Of a stretch of DNA of 64,000 nucleotides, positions 10,410-21,300 are shown piece after piece (within the stretch, counting starts at the first letter, position 1; each line of letters begins with the position of its first letter). This DNA comes from Linnemannia elongata. Lineage: Eukaryota; Mortierellomycota; Mortierellomycetes; Mortierellales; Mortierellaceae. The notes below the pieces were generated by a model. That model did not search any database, had not been told where the DNA came from, and saw only the letters and a list, made by a program, of their open reading frames with translations. A program made the position numbers and the translations under genes. The stretch covers positions 992,001-1,056,000 of the forward strand of contig JAXBDG010000005.1 in assembly GCA_036320915.1 (NCBI GenBank), read 5' to 3'.

Positions 10410-13364
10410 ATGGGACGAAAGAAGATCCAAATCAAAACTATCACCGACGAGCGCAACCGACAGGTAATTCAATAACACCCCCATACTCACACACACTTGC
10501 ACTTCCGCTCACACTGTCATGATATCTCCCCCTAGTCCCTGGAAGTGTGTCCATTGAGCAACATCTCGCCTTCATTCAACTGGCTTGTCTCCTTGCACCC
10601 TACCTCACGCCGCCTACCTCCCACCTCACCCAGGACAAGTCGTCTGCAGACCAGTCAAAAAAAAAAGGGTCGTTCTCTCCTGACACTTCTCATGGATCCA
10701 ACAAACACACACAGACAGTCTCGTTTCTTGTTGCTTTGCCCATTCTGTTTCCTTTTTCAAGCAAACAACATCCACCCGTTCGGTTTCAACTTTTCGGGTG
10801 CAGTTAAAAATAGAGATTAGATTCCAAGAGTGGACGAAGCCAGAAGGGATGTGCCATAAACTCACTCAGTCAAGGTTGCGCTGAGGGGGTGGCACGTTCG
10901 CGGAATCGGAGCAAATTTTTTTTTATTTTTTATTTGTCTTTTTTATCGTAAAACGTCTGACAGTTCTTTGATGTATTCTCTGATTCATAGGTCACCTTTC
11001 AGAAGCGACGATTCGGACTGATGAAGAAGGCGATGGAGTTGAGTGTCCTCTGCGACTGTCAGATTGGCCTTATTATCTTCAACTCCAACAACAAACTTGT
11101 CCAGTACTCGTCGCATGATATCGACCAAATTCTTCTCCGATACACCGAGGTAAATGACGGACAGTACGGAAGCACAAAAGCAGCAACCCTTAGACCAGCC
11201 GGCATTAGATATAACCACCGCCCACCCTAACCATCACGACCGGCAACAGCATTACATATACAGCATGTGCGAATTACCCATAGGAGATCAAAAGGAGAGG
11301 GAGCGAGAGCGAGAGAACTATTCTATCTACTTGCCGCGGCGCATGATCGTGCTCTTTTACACTCGCTACCTTTCTCCTGCCCTACCCTTTTTTCTCCTTC
11401 TCTCACTCCCTTGAATAGGGGATGAACAAGTCTGGGCTGTTGTTCATTGGAAGAAAAGAAGGAAGAACGGAAGGATGACAATATGATCAAAAAGGGAGAT
11501 TGCTAATGCGCACATATTTGTTCTTTTTTGTTCGCTCAATAGTACAACGATTCTTGTGAGACCTACACCAACAAGGAGTTCCTCAACCCAGCAGACAGCG
11601 GCAACAAGGACGACGACGACGACGACGATGCATTGTCCGTAGCAGGCGACGACAGGAGCAAACTCTCAGTCACACCGCAACCCCAGTCAGTGACGCCCCA
11701 GTCTCACAATACCCCTGCTCAAGGACATATGCAAACACCCCCACCTCCACACCAGCAAGCTATGCAACAGACACCTCCCTCAGTCCCTTCGCACATGCCT
11801 CGCAGCCCCTTCCAGATCCCGCCTACAGTTGTCGTGCATCCTCAACAGTATGATTCAATGCAGTACCAGCAACATCCTCAACAGCCACAGCATCTGGACC
11901 CTCAATACCGCCCTCAGCAACAGTACGCACAACACCCTCAGCACCTAGCCCATCAACAATATCAGCAACAGCAACAACATCAGCAACAGCAGCAGCATCA
12001 ACAGCAGCAGCAGCATCAACAACAACAGCAACAGCTCTTTTTGCAGCAACAGCAGCAACAGCAGCAGTACCAGCAACAACAACAGCACTATCAACAGCAA
12101 CAGCAGCAGCAGCAACAACAACAACAACAACAACAACAACAGCATCAGCAGCAGCAGCAGCAACACCTCCAAACGCTGCCTTCACAACAGCAACATTCTT
12201 CGCCTCAGCCCCCTCGCCAACAATTACCTTATCAACAGCAACCCCAGCCAATACAAACGATGCAACAGCACGACCAGATGGCATCCCAGTCGCGCCCATT
12301 CCAGCCTCAATTTCAGGCCCCAGTCGCTCCATTTTTGAACCGCCCCATGTCGCAGCCTCCAAATGGACAGGAACTTCAGCTTCCTATGACTAGCACGCCC
12401 ATGTCTACGCCCATGTCCATCCCTATGCAGCAACAGCCTCTCTCGCAGTCCGCGTCCCCTATCTTGAGCCATCATAGCGCCATGAAGGCTGGTCAATCGC
12501 CCATGAACGGAGACTCGCCTATGACTGACGGTTCGTCCATTATGACTTCGACACCTCCAAACGCCTCAACAGGAGCAACGTCACCTGTGCTTAGTCCTAC
12601 CAACGGGGGCATCAAAAAGCCCAAACTGGGATTGCGAGTTCAAATTCCAACGGAGGGCAAAGAGAACAGCACTCTTGCTGGTGCGATGATCAAGGAAGAA
12701 GAGTCTAGCGAGCTGCCACCAGTAAGTTGCAAGCCTCGGAATTTCTTCTTCCGAGATACGAAATGCAAACGAGATTGCATTCATATGCATTTCCTTTGCT
12801 CACATATGCTCATACAACTCTTCCATTTTGTTTTATTTGTAGATCCAAAAGCGACCCCTCGAGTCTGCGCCCATCTCCTCAACACTCCCTTCGCAATTTG
12901 CTAAAAACCTGCCATCTCCGTCGACATTCTATCCAGAGTTCTATGCTTCCCAGGCAGAGTTGAGCCCTATTGTGTTTGGACAAACCCCTACAAGTGCGCA
13001 AGTCAGTTCAGCATTCAACTGGCCAGTGCCTAGGGAGCGCGAGCTTTCCCGTGTTCACCAGCCCAGTCCATTGGCCAAGGGTAACAACGTGACTGTAGCT
13101 TCATCGAGCTCAGGTTCGGCTTCGACAGCGGGAGATGGTTCTTCAGCTGCGGGTTCAGGAACTACAACGACCAAGGGATCCAATTTACGCATTACATCGA
13201 CACCTATTTTGACTCCTGCTTCGTCTTCATCACCTTCGACCAACAACACTGGATCGGCAGATGGATCTCCGGATGCCAACACTGCTCGATCCAGATCTTC
13301 CTCCAGCGACGGCAATGATGGTGGCGATGCCGGCCCAGCCACAAAGAAAGCTCGGAAAGCATAA
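10410..13364 (+). CDS. MEF2/RLM1-type MADS-box transcription factor with polyglutamine
   Basis: Exons 10410-10463, 10991-11149, 11543-12721 and 12843-13364 encode 637 residues. Residues 1-57 are a MADS box beginning [18 protein letters not shown] and continuing [20 protein letters not shown]. The KIQI start and the following [15 protein letters not shown] stretch place it in the MEF2 (type II) class, with an adjoining MEF2-like helix. The rest is low complexity: an acidic Asp run, then about 100 residues dominated by Gln (11945-12170), then Pro/Ser-rich sequence with short conserved islands such as [10 protein letters not shown], and a basic end. Fungal members (Rlm1, Smp1) act in the nucleus downstream of the cell-wall-integrity MAP kinase. 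Intron 1 (527 bp) splits the MADS box after Gln18. The poly-Gln block is mixed CAG/CAA. Confidence 0.92.
11945..12170 (+). repeat. CAG/CAA repeat encoding polyglutamine
   Basis: Interrupted CAA/CAG repeats, with a few CAT (His) and TAC codons, in exon 3 of the MADS factor. Mixed codons usually make such tracts less prone to slippage. Antisense frames read as Leu- or Val-rich and are not genes. Confidence 0.9.
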
Positions 13365-13578
13365 GCCGTGTCTTCTCTTTTGTCTCCAAGCCCGAGAAAA
13401 ACCAAAATAGTTTTAACCTATACATCTTGTCGCGAGCACGATGGGATGCAGTTTTACTTTGTGAAATTCTGCTTCCATATCTCACACGCGATCCCTTCCA
13501 AAGTTCTATTTGTTTTGTGCACATAGTTTTCTGTCCTCTTTCTTTTTCATGGCCCATTCCCAACCTGTACCATATCTG

Positions 13579-13584
13579 AATAAA
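13579..13584 (+). terminator. AATAAA poly(A) signal of the MADS gene
   Basis: AATAAA hexamer 215 bp after the stop codon, about 100 bp before the stop of the convergent F-box gene. Confidence 0.45.
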
Positions 13585-13686
13585 ATGTTTTCCCAAACGA
13601 ATCTTTGTTAGTGGCAAAGAACTGTTTTAATGAGATGCGAGCATGTTGTCAAGATAATTTGGTCCGCATGCAAAAAAAAGCCATAA

Positions 13687-15237
13687 CTAGAAGGGAGACC
13701 AGTCCTGGCAGCCTAGCCAAACTATCTCGAGTTTCTCCAGTTTGAGGAGGTGGCGGACGAGACGTTCTTCGATCGACATGCCGTTTTGTTGTTCACCGTT
13801 GACAGGGTTGCTGTTGCTGTCAGAGCCACTGAGAGTAGATGGCAGATTGTCTCGTCGAGCCCTCCACTCCCTCCTCCAAAGCCCAATCGTCTCCAGAATC
13901 CTCTCCCTAGTATCCAATCCCTTGACTCTAACCCTCAACCTCCTCAAATCCTTACAGACCCATTCCCCCATCTCGACCACATCCATATCCATCTCATGCA
14001 AATGAATATCCAAGATCCTGAGTCCTTTACAAGTCCGAGGTATAAGCTGCAAGAACTGTCCCTGTGCCCAGAAATGGTCGTCCACCGCTGGTACCGCGTC
14101 CCGGTCGAGGATAAAATCTACACCACGATAGATTTTCACGCTGGTGAGGGTTTCTGGGTGGAAGAGGAGGGAGGTAATGATGCCGAGTGAGATATGGTCA
14201 TAATCAAAGGCGAGCTCTGAGACTTTTCGGGAGGCCGGTGTTGAGCAGAAGGCCGAAACGAGGTCAGTGCAGTCCCTCAGGCCTTGGACTCGTAGGCCGG
14301 TAAGGTTTCGGCAGTAGCGGGAGAGTTCTGCGAGGATGATTTGGGGAGGGATGGTGTTGAGGGTGCCGGAGGGGGAAGGATTGCTTTCGACCTCGTGGTC
14401 ACAGAGTTCGATAGTTTTTAGGTGCGGCAGATGGAGGAGGAGGGATGGGGCGGGATGGTGGCCGTCGAGGGGGTCGGTCCTGAAGAGTGCTTGATGGTGA
14501 CAGGATAAGAAGCTGATATTAGGATGTTGGTAGAGGTGTCCAGGATTTGTTGGTTTGCCCAGGATGGTAACGTTGACGAGCCCCAATTTCGTCAACTGAG
14601 GACAACCACGAAAAATCGTCATCAGGCCCTCAAACGTCAAATACAAATCCATGATACACAGCCGATACAACCTCGACTCCTGCATCGCGCCGAATGGGGG
14701 GATCAATGCCGTAACAGGGATATAATTCGCCAACCGATTCTCCTCCCCCAGAGGTACCGGATCATCTGGTACCAAATCCAACCTGACCAAACTCCCACAA
14801 TTCCTGGCAACGACCTCAAACCCTAAGATATGCTGTAGATTTGACCCTGTGGTATCCATGTACTTGATCTTCCTCAACCTCTGCACCTGTGGGTTCGCCA
14901 AGACTCTCATCTCGGCACAGGATTGGATATTCTCCACGATTCGGATGTGGTGCCCATGCTTTGTGATGATTGAAGGAGGCAGGTCGGTGAAGCGGGGCTG
15001 GGAGTCGAAATCGACAGAGAACCAGATGACGGGGATGAATATTTCTGAGAAGGCACGGGAGACGAGGGCACAGGAGAGAGAGTCGGCGAGGGTTGTGAAG
15101 CGGGAGAGACGGTGGATAAGTTCCGGGAGGGTGAATGGATTGGTACTGTTGTTATTGTTGGTGTTGGCGCTGCTGTCAGCTGTCCTGGTCCTGGTCCTTG
15201 CAGCGACAGCGTTGGTGGTGGAGGCGGAAGCGGCCAT
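13687..15237 (-). CDS. F-box-like protein, Mortierella-type family
   Basis: A single exon of 516 residues. I chose the ATG at 15237 (MAASASTTNAV) because the sequence upstream in the frame is not conserved with the paralogue and the F-box begins 36 residues later; an ATG at 15354 would add 39 residues. Residues about 37-75 (FTLPELIHRLSRFTTLADS...FIPVIWFSVDF) are an F-box-like helix set, the part that binds Skp1 in SCF ubiquitin ligases. The rest is a divergent leucine-rich region presumed to recognise a substrate. The C-terminus carries a strongly kept block, HLHEMDMDVVEMGEWVCKDL then RVRVKGLDTRERIL, and ends KLEIVWLGCQDWSPF. The same blocks occur in the paralogue at 57911 and in the decayed copy before it. 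Substrate unknown. Confidence 0.82.
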   Translation of the reverse strand: MAASASTTNAVAARTRTRTADSSANTNNNNSTNPFTLPELIHRLSRFTTLADSLSCALVSRAFSEIFIPVIWFSVDFDSQPRFTDLPPSIITKHGHHIRIVENIQSCAEMRVLANPQVQRLRKIKYMDTTGSNLQHILGFEVVARNCGSLVRLDLVPDDPVPLGEENRLANYIPVTALIPPFGAMQESRLYRLCIMDLYLTFEGLMTIFRGCPQLTKLGLVNVTILGKPTNPGHLYQHPNISFLSCHHQALFRTDPLDGHHPAPSLLLHLPHLKTIELCDHEVESNPSPSGTLNTIPPQIILAELSRYCRNLTGLRVQGLRDCTDLVSAFCSTPASRKVSELAFDYDHISLGIITSLLFHPETLTSVKIYRGVDFILDRDAVPAVDDHFWAQGQFLQLIPRTCKGLRILDIHLHEMDMDVVEMGEWVCKDLRRLRVRVKGLDTRERILETIGLWRREWRARRDNLPSTLSGSDSNSNPVNGEQQNGMSIEERLVRHLLKLEKLEIVWLGCQDWSPF

Positions 15238-15578
15238 CCTTGTTCGTTGGAAAGATGATAATAGAGAGAGAAAAGGGGCGAAATCATAAAAGCACTCGCC
15301 GCTTTTTTTTTCTTGAAATGTTGGCATGTCACGTGGACGTTTTTCAAGGATCAACGTAAAGCTTTCAGGCGAGGTTCAATGCGTGACAACAAGGAGTATC
15401 AAGAGGTCCTTTGCAGACTTATTTATGCATTTATCAGTGAAACGATCTTCGTCACATCCCTGGCTCCAACACACACCAAAAAAACAAGAAAAGGCAGAGA
15501 GTTTTTCATAAGAGTACACGAGTTTTTTTTTTATTTAATGCAACAAAGGAAAACAGAAAAAAATGCAGATAGATGAAT

Positions 15579-16573
15579 TTAGTCCAAGGAAACCAACTCG
15601 ACCTCAAAAGTAAGGCGGGCGTTGGGGGGAATAGGGACCTTTGCATCTGGGACACCCTTCTTGCCATAGGCGTGCTCGGCCTCGATGACAATCTTGGCCT
15701 TCTCGCCACGGGACATGCTCAACATGGCATCGTCCCATCCGGGGATCACACGTCCAGCGCCGACCCTGAAGCGGAGGGGGTTGCTCTTCTTCTTTGTGTT
15801 GTCGTTAGTGTCGAACATGGTTCCGTCGTCAAAGTATCCCGTGTAGAACACTGCGACTGTTATTTGTTGTGATAGTTAGAATGAGTGAAAAGCGTGTTAA
15901 TGATATTATTCGATCCTTCATGTTCAAGAATTCCTGTTGTATTCAAGTTGAAGAAAAAAAAGAAACAGAGAAAAAAGGGGGGGGGGATAGTTTACCATTG
16001 CTGCCCTTTCTGGGGAAACCGATCTTGTCACCCTTCTTGAGGACAGTCTTGGTGAACTTTGGGGGGCCAGTCTCGACAGCGGCCTCAACCTTGGTCTCGG
16101 TGGGGGCGGTGGTCTTGGCAGCCATGATGTCCTCCTCCGAAGGCTCGTCAGCACCACGGAAAGCCTTGCGGGTGAAGAGCGAGTTGTATGCCTCCGACAG
16201 CGAATCCTTCTTGGCTATTGAGTTTTGTGTGTCAATTAACGAACGGGTAAGTAAGCATTTGTACGAGATGCAACTTGTACGTTTGGGTGGAAGGATACTG
16301 TCGTGCAATGAAAGGAGGTATTTTTCATGGCGTTTCCTTTAATTGAAGACAACAACCGAGTAAGAAGAGTGACATTTGAAGAACGGTGGCGCTAAAAAAG
16401 AAAAGAAAAAGAAACATACCGTTCTTGACGACGGTGGGGAGCTTTCCGGTCAACTTGAACTCGACCAAAAAGTCATGGGTGGCGTTGACGTGGAGGAAGG
16501 TAACAATGTCCTTCTTGCTGACAGCGTCAGAGAGGAGCTGCTCGGTGGTCCAGTCTTGAGTAGGGGTGGCCAT
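15579..16573 (-). CDS. FKBP25-type peptidyl-prolyl isomerase (FKBP3)
   Basis: Exons 16573-16420, 16214-15996 and 15856-15579 encode 216 residues, close to the 224 of animal FKBP25. The N-terminus DWTTEQLLSDAVSKKDIVTF is the basic tilted helix bundle typical of FKBP25, which binds nucleic acid. A linker ends in GPPKFTKTVLKKGDKIGFPRKG, then the FKBP fold follows with VFYTGYFDDGTMFDTN, PLRFRVGAGRVIPGWDDAML, EKAKIVIEAEHAYGKKG and the final IPPNARLTFEVELVSLD. The Tyr, Phe, Asp, Val-Ile, Trp and Tyr pocket residues are present, so isomerase activity and FK506/rapamycin binding are expected. In animals the protein is nuclear and linked to ribosome biogenesis and chromatin. It is divergent from the tRNA methyltransferase gene, with 224 bp between start codons. 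Confidence 0.93.
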
Positions 16574-16797
16574 GTTGGATGGAGGTATATGGAAAAAGGG
16601 AGGGGTGGTAGGGTGTGAAGGGATGAAGGAAGAGAAATGGTAAGGGGAAAAAAAAGAAAAAAGAAATACTTCTGCCTCCTTGCAAAAATCAATAGTGACT
16701 GGTTACTTGAAGAAAAAGAAAAAAAAATGGCGAAGTCGTCTTCAACGACGAGGCACTTTCCTTCTTTCATCAACACGAAAAGTCATCAAGACTCACA
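16574..16797. promoter_or_regulatory. Shared divergent promoter, FKBP25-like / TRM140-like
   Basis: Only 224 bp separate the two start codons. The part next to FKBP25 is GA-rich on plus (CT-rich for that gene), with an A-rich centre at 16640-16730. It must hold both promoters; no TATA box is obvious. Confidence 0.55.
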
Positions 16798-18134
16798 ATG
16801 GAACCAGCAGCAAAACCAACGACAACAGAAGACATCAAAAAACGAGAGTCGAGTTCACGGGACGTCAACTCGCCCTCTAGTGCACCCTTTGGCGGACGAC
16901 TCCTAGTCGACGAGTCTACAGTCTTTGAACAAAACGCCTGGTACAAACGAACGTTGAGCTGCAACGATTCGACACGAAATACGCCCCCTGCAAAAAAGCA
17001 CAGCACTCCACACCAAACAACCACTGATTAACAAGTCGCATTAATACGATTCGACGAAACACAATAGGGATCACGCAACATGGGGCGAGGAACAGGAACA
17101 ACACGCAAGGAACGAAATCGCGCGTCAGAACCTCAACCCCGTACCCCAGGAGCTTGTCGAGACCTATCATGCAGAGGCAGCCGAGAACTGGAACAAGTTT
17201 TATACAAAGAACGAGAACAAGTTCTTCAAGGACCGTCATTGGCTCCGGATAGAGTTCCCAGAACTCTTTGACATGATCGAAGCCGAGGTAAACTTGAGAT
17301 CATTTTGCGTATACAACTAGCGAATCTTAAACGGACAAGAGTCCTCACCGTCAATTAACGCAAATCGGCTATTAATTGTACATGATGGATTAGGCGGGAG
17401 AGAAGAACGTGATGGAGATTGGATGCGGCGCAGGGAACACAATGTTTCCACTCATAATCGAGTCCAAGAACCCAAAGCTCTTTGTCTACGCCTGCGACTT
17501 TTCATCCACCGCCGTCGACGTCGTCAAGAACAACACCGAATACGACCCCAAACGCGGAAAGGCTTTTGTCTGGGACCTGGCGGGCGACGATATCCCTCCC
17601 GAAGTCGAACCCGAATCCATGGACGTCCTAGTCCTAATCTTTGTTCTCTCAGCGCTCCACCCCGACCGCTGGGAACACGCCATGAACAACTTGTACAAGC
17701 TCCTCAAACCGGGTGGATTGATCGTGTTCAGGGACTATGGACGATACGATATGGCCCAGCTGCGGTTTAAGAAGAACCGACTCTTGTCCGATAACTTTTA
17801 TGTCCGTGGAGATGGAACGAGAGTCTACTTTTTCGAGTCGGACGAAATTGTAAAGTTGTTTGGGTCGCGGTTTACGATTGAGCAGAATGCGGTTGATCGG
17901 CGGCTGATTGTTAACAGGCTGCGGAAGGTCAAGATGTATCGTGTTTGGTTGCAGGGCAAATTCAGGAAACCACTGGCGGGGCAGGCACCAGGAGTTCCTT
18001 CAGAGACAACTGTCAGAACTGATGAATCAGCAGAGGATGGGGTTGACGGCCCGGTAGACACGGCCCTTTCTCTTGATACACCTTCGGATTCGCCACTGCC
18101 TTCAGGAGCAGCCACACCCAGCTTAGAAGCATGA
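16798..18134 (+). CDS. tRNA N3-methylcytidine methyltransferase (TRM140/METTL2 class)
   Basis: Exons 16798-16940, 17068-17287 and 17394-18134 give 367 residues. The pattern FGGRLLVDESTVFEQNAWDH followed by a WGEEQEQ-type segment, ENKFFKDRHWLRIEFPEL and RDYGRYDMAQLRFKKNRLL is diagnostic of the METTL2/Abp140 branch rather than METTL6. The SAM-binding loop MEIGCGAGN is at residues 128-136 and the acidic post-I region is YACDFSSTAVDVV. The end RRLIVNRLRKVKMYRVWLQGKF matches the family. The enzyme makes m3C32 in tRNA-Thr (and some tRNA-Ser) anticodon loops in the cytosol. There is no long actin-binding N-terminal extension as in S. cerevisiae Abp140. The last 60 residues are an acidic, Ser/Pro-rich tail. 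Confidence 0.92.
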
Positions 18135-18329
18135 ACATCTATTACAAATAATCAACATACTCGAACACACGTGCTGCACAGAAGTGTATGGTCATGAAAA
18201 TACGTGAAGGCTTTTATCGCTAGAGAGGGTAATTGCATTATAAGCGAGCCGATATTATTTGGTAAGGGTGTGTGTGGCATGTTTGTTTTCGTTCTAAACG
18301 ATGATGTAGGTTAAGGTGGGGGTATTGGC

Positions 18330-21300
18330 CTACTCTTCCTTCTCAATGGGTGCTTTGGTCTCCTCCTGGGTCTCCTTCGTTTCTGTTGGTGCTTGAGTCT
18401 CCTTCTGGTCCTCCTCATCCTCTTCCTCGTCCTCCTCCTGGATAGTGGGCTGGACAGTAATCATCCTCTCCTCACTCGGTGATGGCGCCGAAGGCTTTGT
18501 TTGGGCATCACTCTCTTCTTCCACCGCCTCGTCCTCGCTCTTGGGATCCAAAAGGTCAGCAAGATGCTGTTGAAGAACTTTGACATTCTTCATACCCTCC
18601 AACGCAGCAAACTTGCTACCATTGCGAGCCTTGGTGACAGTGTCGGTCTTCATCCGCTGGATATAGTACTTGACATGATCTACATTCTTGGACTCCAGCA
18701 TCTGTTCCAGAGTCGCTTCGGGTCCCAGACGACCGATAGTGTCGGCGCCACTTTCGGAGGTCGTGGTGGCGGCAGTCTTGACGGACGACACACTCTTGGC
18801 GTCTGCGTTATCCTCGGTCGCGGGGGTCGCCTGCGACGAAGCGACGTTGGTGTTGCTGGCAGACGCCACTGCCGCTGCTGTCTTGTTGATGTTCTTGTAC
18901 TTGGAGTACTTGTCTGGGGTGCTGCTGCTCCGGCTGATGGTGTTCCTCCGACGGTGGGCGGCGTAGTTCTCAACCTCCTCATCTTCGTCATTCTCATCCT
19001 CGACTGGGGCAATGACGGTCGACACTGGCTTGGTAGCTGCCGCGAGAACGGGGACTGGTGTGGGAGAAGGTACTGGAGCAGGAACAGGAACAGGAGCCAT
19101 CACTAGGGCGGGGACGGGAGCAGTAACGTCTTCCTCGTCGTCTACAACAGGTGCTTGAACAACGACCTTCCTAGCCTTCTTCTCCTTGGGAGGTGGGGTC
19201 ACGACCAAAGGGGCAGGAGCCTCCTCGCCACTCTCAGAACTTTCCTCATCATCCTCCTCCAGGATTTCATCAGTATCCTCGTCACTGGAAGCCATCTCCA
19301 GCAAGATTTCCTGCCAGCGTGCCTCGAGAGCCTGGCCACGCTTCAGGGCGATTGCGGCCGATCGCTTGTCTCCCTTGTTCATACGACTGGTAGCATAGGT
19401 CTTGGCCTGCTGAACATACTGCCAAAGTTCCTCGGCGTTCTGGATCTTGAGAAGCTGGGCCAAGGGGGTCGAAATAGGCAGGAGCTTGGGCTTGTTGCTC
19501 TTGGCCTTGGGCTTGGGCATCGGAGCAATAGCAACCTCAGCTTCGGCCTCCTGTTCCTCTTCGTCCTTTTTGGTCTCAGCTGGAGTTTCTTCAACCTTCT
19601 TCTCTACCTTCTCTTTTTGCTCCAGTTCCTGCTCCTGCTCTTGTTCCTGCTCTTTGACTTCTGGTGCGGGTGCGGGAGTGGGAACAGACTCCATAGCGGC
19701 AGGTGCTTCCTTGCTAACTTCTCGTACAGGAGACGCTGGCTCCACAAAGGAAATGGGCATCGACATCATGCCACGGTCCATAGGCAGGTTGTCACTCGAC
19801 CGGACCTGAGACTGGGATCGCAAAAGAGCCGACAAATGCTGATCCTGTTCAAGATCAGCGGTCGAAAGAGCGTGAGAGGCGCGGTAAAAAGAATTGGTCT
19901 CCTTACGCTTCCACCAACGCTTCTTGGTCTGAGGAGCGACCAAAAACTGAGAGGGGGCCTCAGATTCGCCAGATCGGGAAGACTGGAATGAGGGGCGAGT
20001 CGAGAAGTCGTCCAAAAGAGTGGTGCTCATGCTCAGGGGACGGTTATCCAAGGCGTGAGCGTTCAGATCCAAGGTGGTGTTGTTGCGGGACTTCAGGGTG
20101 TCGGATCGTCCGAGTGAGCCAAAAATGCTGGAGCGGTTGGCCTTGGTCGAGCTCATCGGTCCAAGAGGCAGATCTTCCTTTGGTGGAGGGATCTCCTTGA
20201 CCTTCTTCGCCTTCTTGGCCTTCTCCTTCTTAAGGCCCTTGTTAGACAGAACCTTCTCGAACGACTCCAGCTGGCTCACCCAAGAGTCCCAGTTCTCAAG
20301 AGCCGCCTCTTCGTTGCCCTCCAAGGTGTAATCGATGACCTCCTCAACAGGCTATTTGGATTTAAAGAAACGTAAGGTGATGTTTGTCAGCTAACAGCAA
20401 CTATCGGTGGTTGAGACTTCAAAGGTTAGTTCACAGATGCTTTGTGAATATTAAAACTTACCAAGACAAAGCCAATGACTTCACGATTTTCGGGCACTTC
20501 GACACGCTCCATAAGTGGCCCCTCGACGTCTTCCTGGTACTCGTAAGGCACATACTCGTCGCTATCCCTCTTCTTGACTTCTTTCTCCTTAGGGCGCACG
20601 ACTACTGGAGTTGGTGGCTCAACCTTACGGTCTGTGCTGAAGGAGCTCTTGCGGGTATGTTGACTTTGAATCGACTTCGAGTCGTCGTTGGTGACGGTCG
20701 GGGACAAAGGCGAGCTCTCCAAGATCTGTGGCTGGGTCTCCAGATCCTTGTTCTTCTTGGACTTGAAGATACTGAGATGCCTCGACTTTGAGCGTTTGGG
20801 GGCGTCAGACATAATGGAGGGGGCGTCCTGACCTTTTGTTGCGGTAGTGATGCTGGACTCGCTGTTGGCAGGCTCGGAAATCTCAGGGAGAATATAAGAC
20901 TCGGAAGGTTCGGTAACTTCGGGGAGAGTATAGGGCTCCTCGATGTTGGACTCGTCCTTCTCCACCGTGACAGCCTTATCTTCACCTTGCTGCGAGGAGA
21001 TATGGGACTCTGAAAAGTTGACCTCTTGAAGGGCGGGCGCGGTCAGCTCGACGTTCTGTTGGGAGCGATCGGTATAGTGGTCGTTGGAGTGATGGGAGAC
21101 GGGCTTTCCCAGCGAAACAACGCTTGGTTTTTCCTTCAACTTGTCCTTCTCAAGCTTTGACTTGGGTGAAGCGCCAAAGAGAGCGTCGTCCATGAGTCGG
21201 GCGACCGTATCCAGACGATCCTGTTCCCTCTGTCGCTGCTTCTCTTTCTCCCTCTCGGGGTCCTTCTCTTTCTTCTTCTTGCCGTACCAGGTGCGTTTGG

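Noticed and set aside
11823..12362. Ala/Val- and Leu-rich minus-strand frames in the MADS gene
   Set aside because: Antisense of polyglutamine codons.
19155..19991. 278-codon plus-strand frame inside the MIT-domain gene
   Set aside because: Leu-rich antisense of Glu/Lys/Pro codons; the minus strand carries an uninterrupted frame with consistent splice sites.
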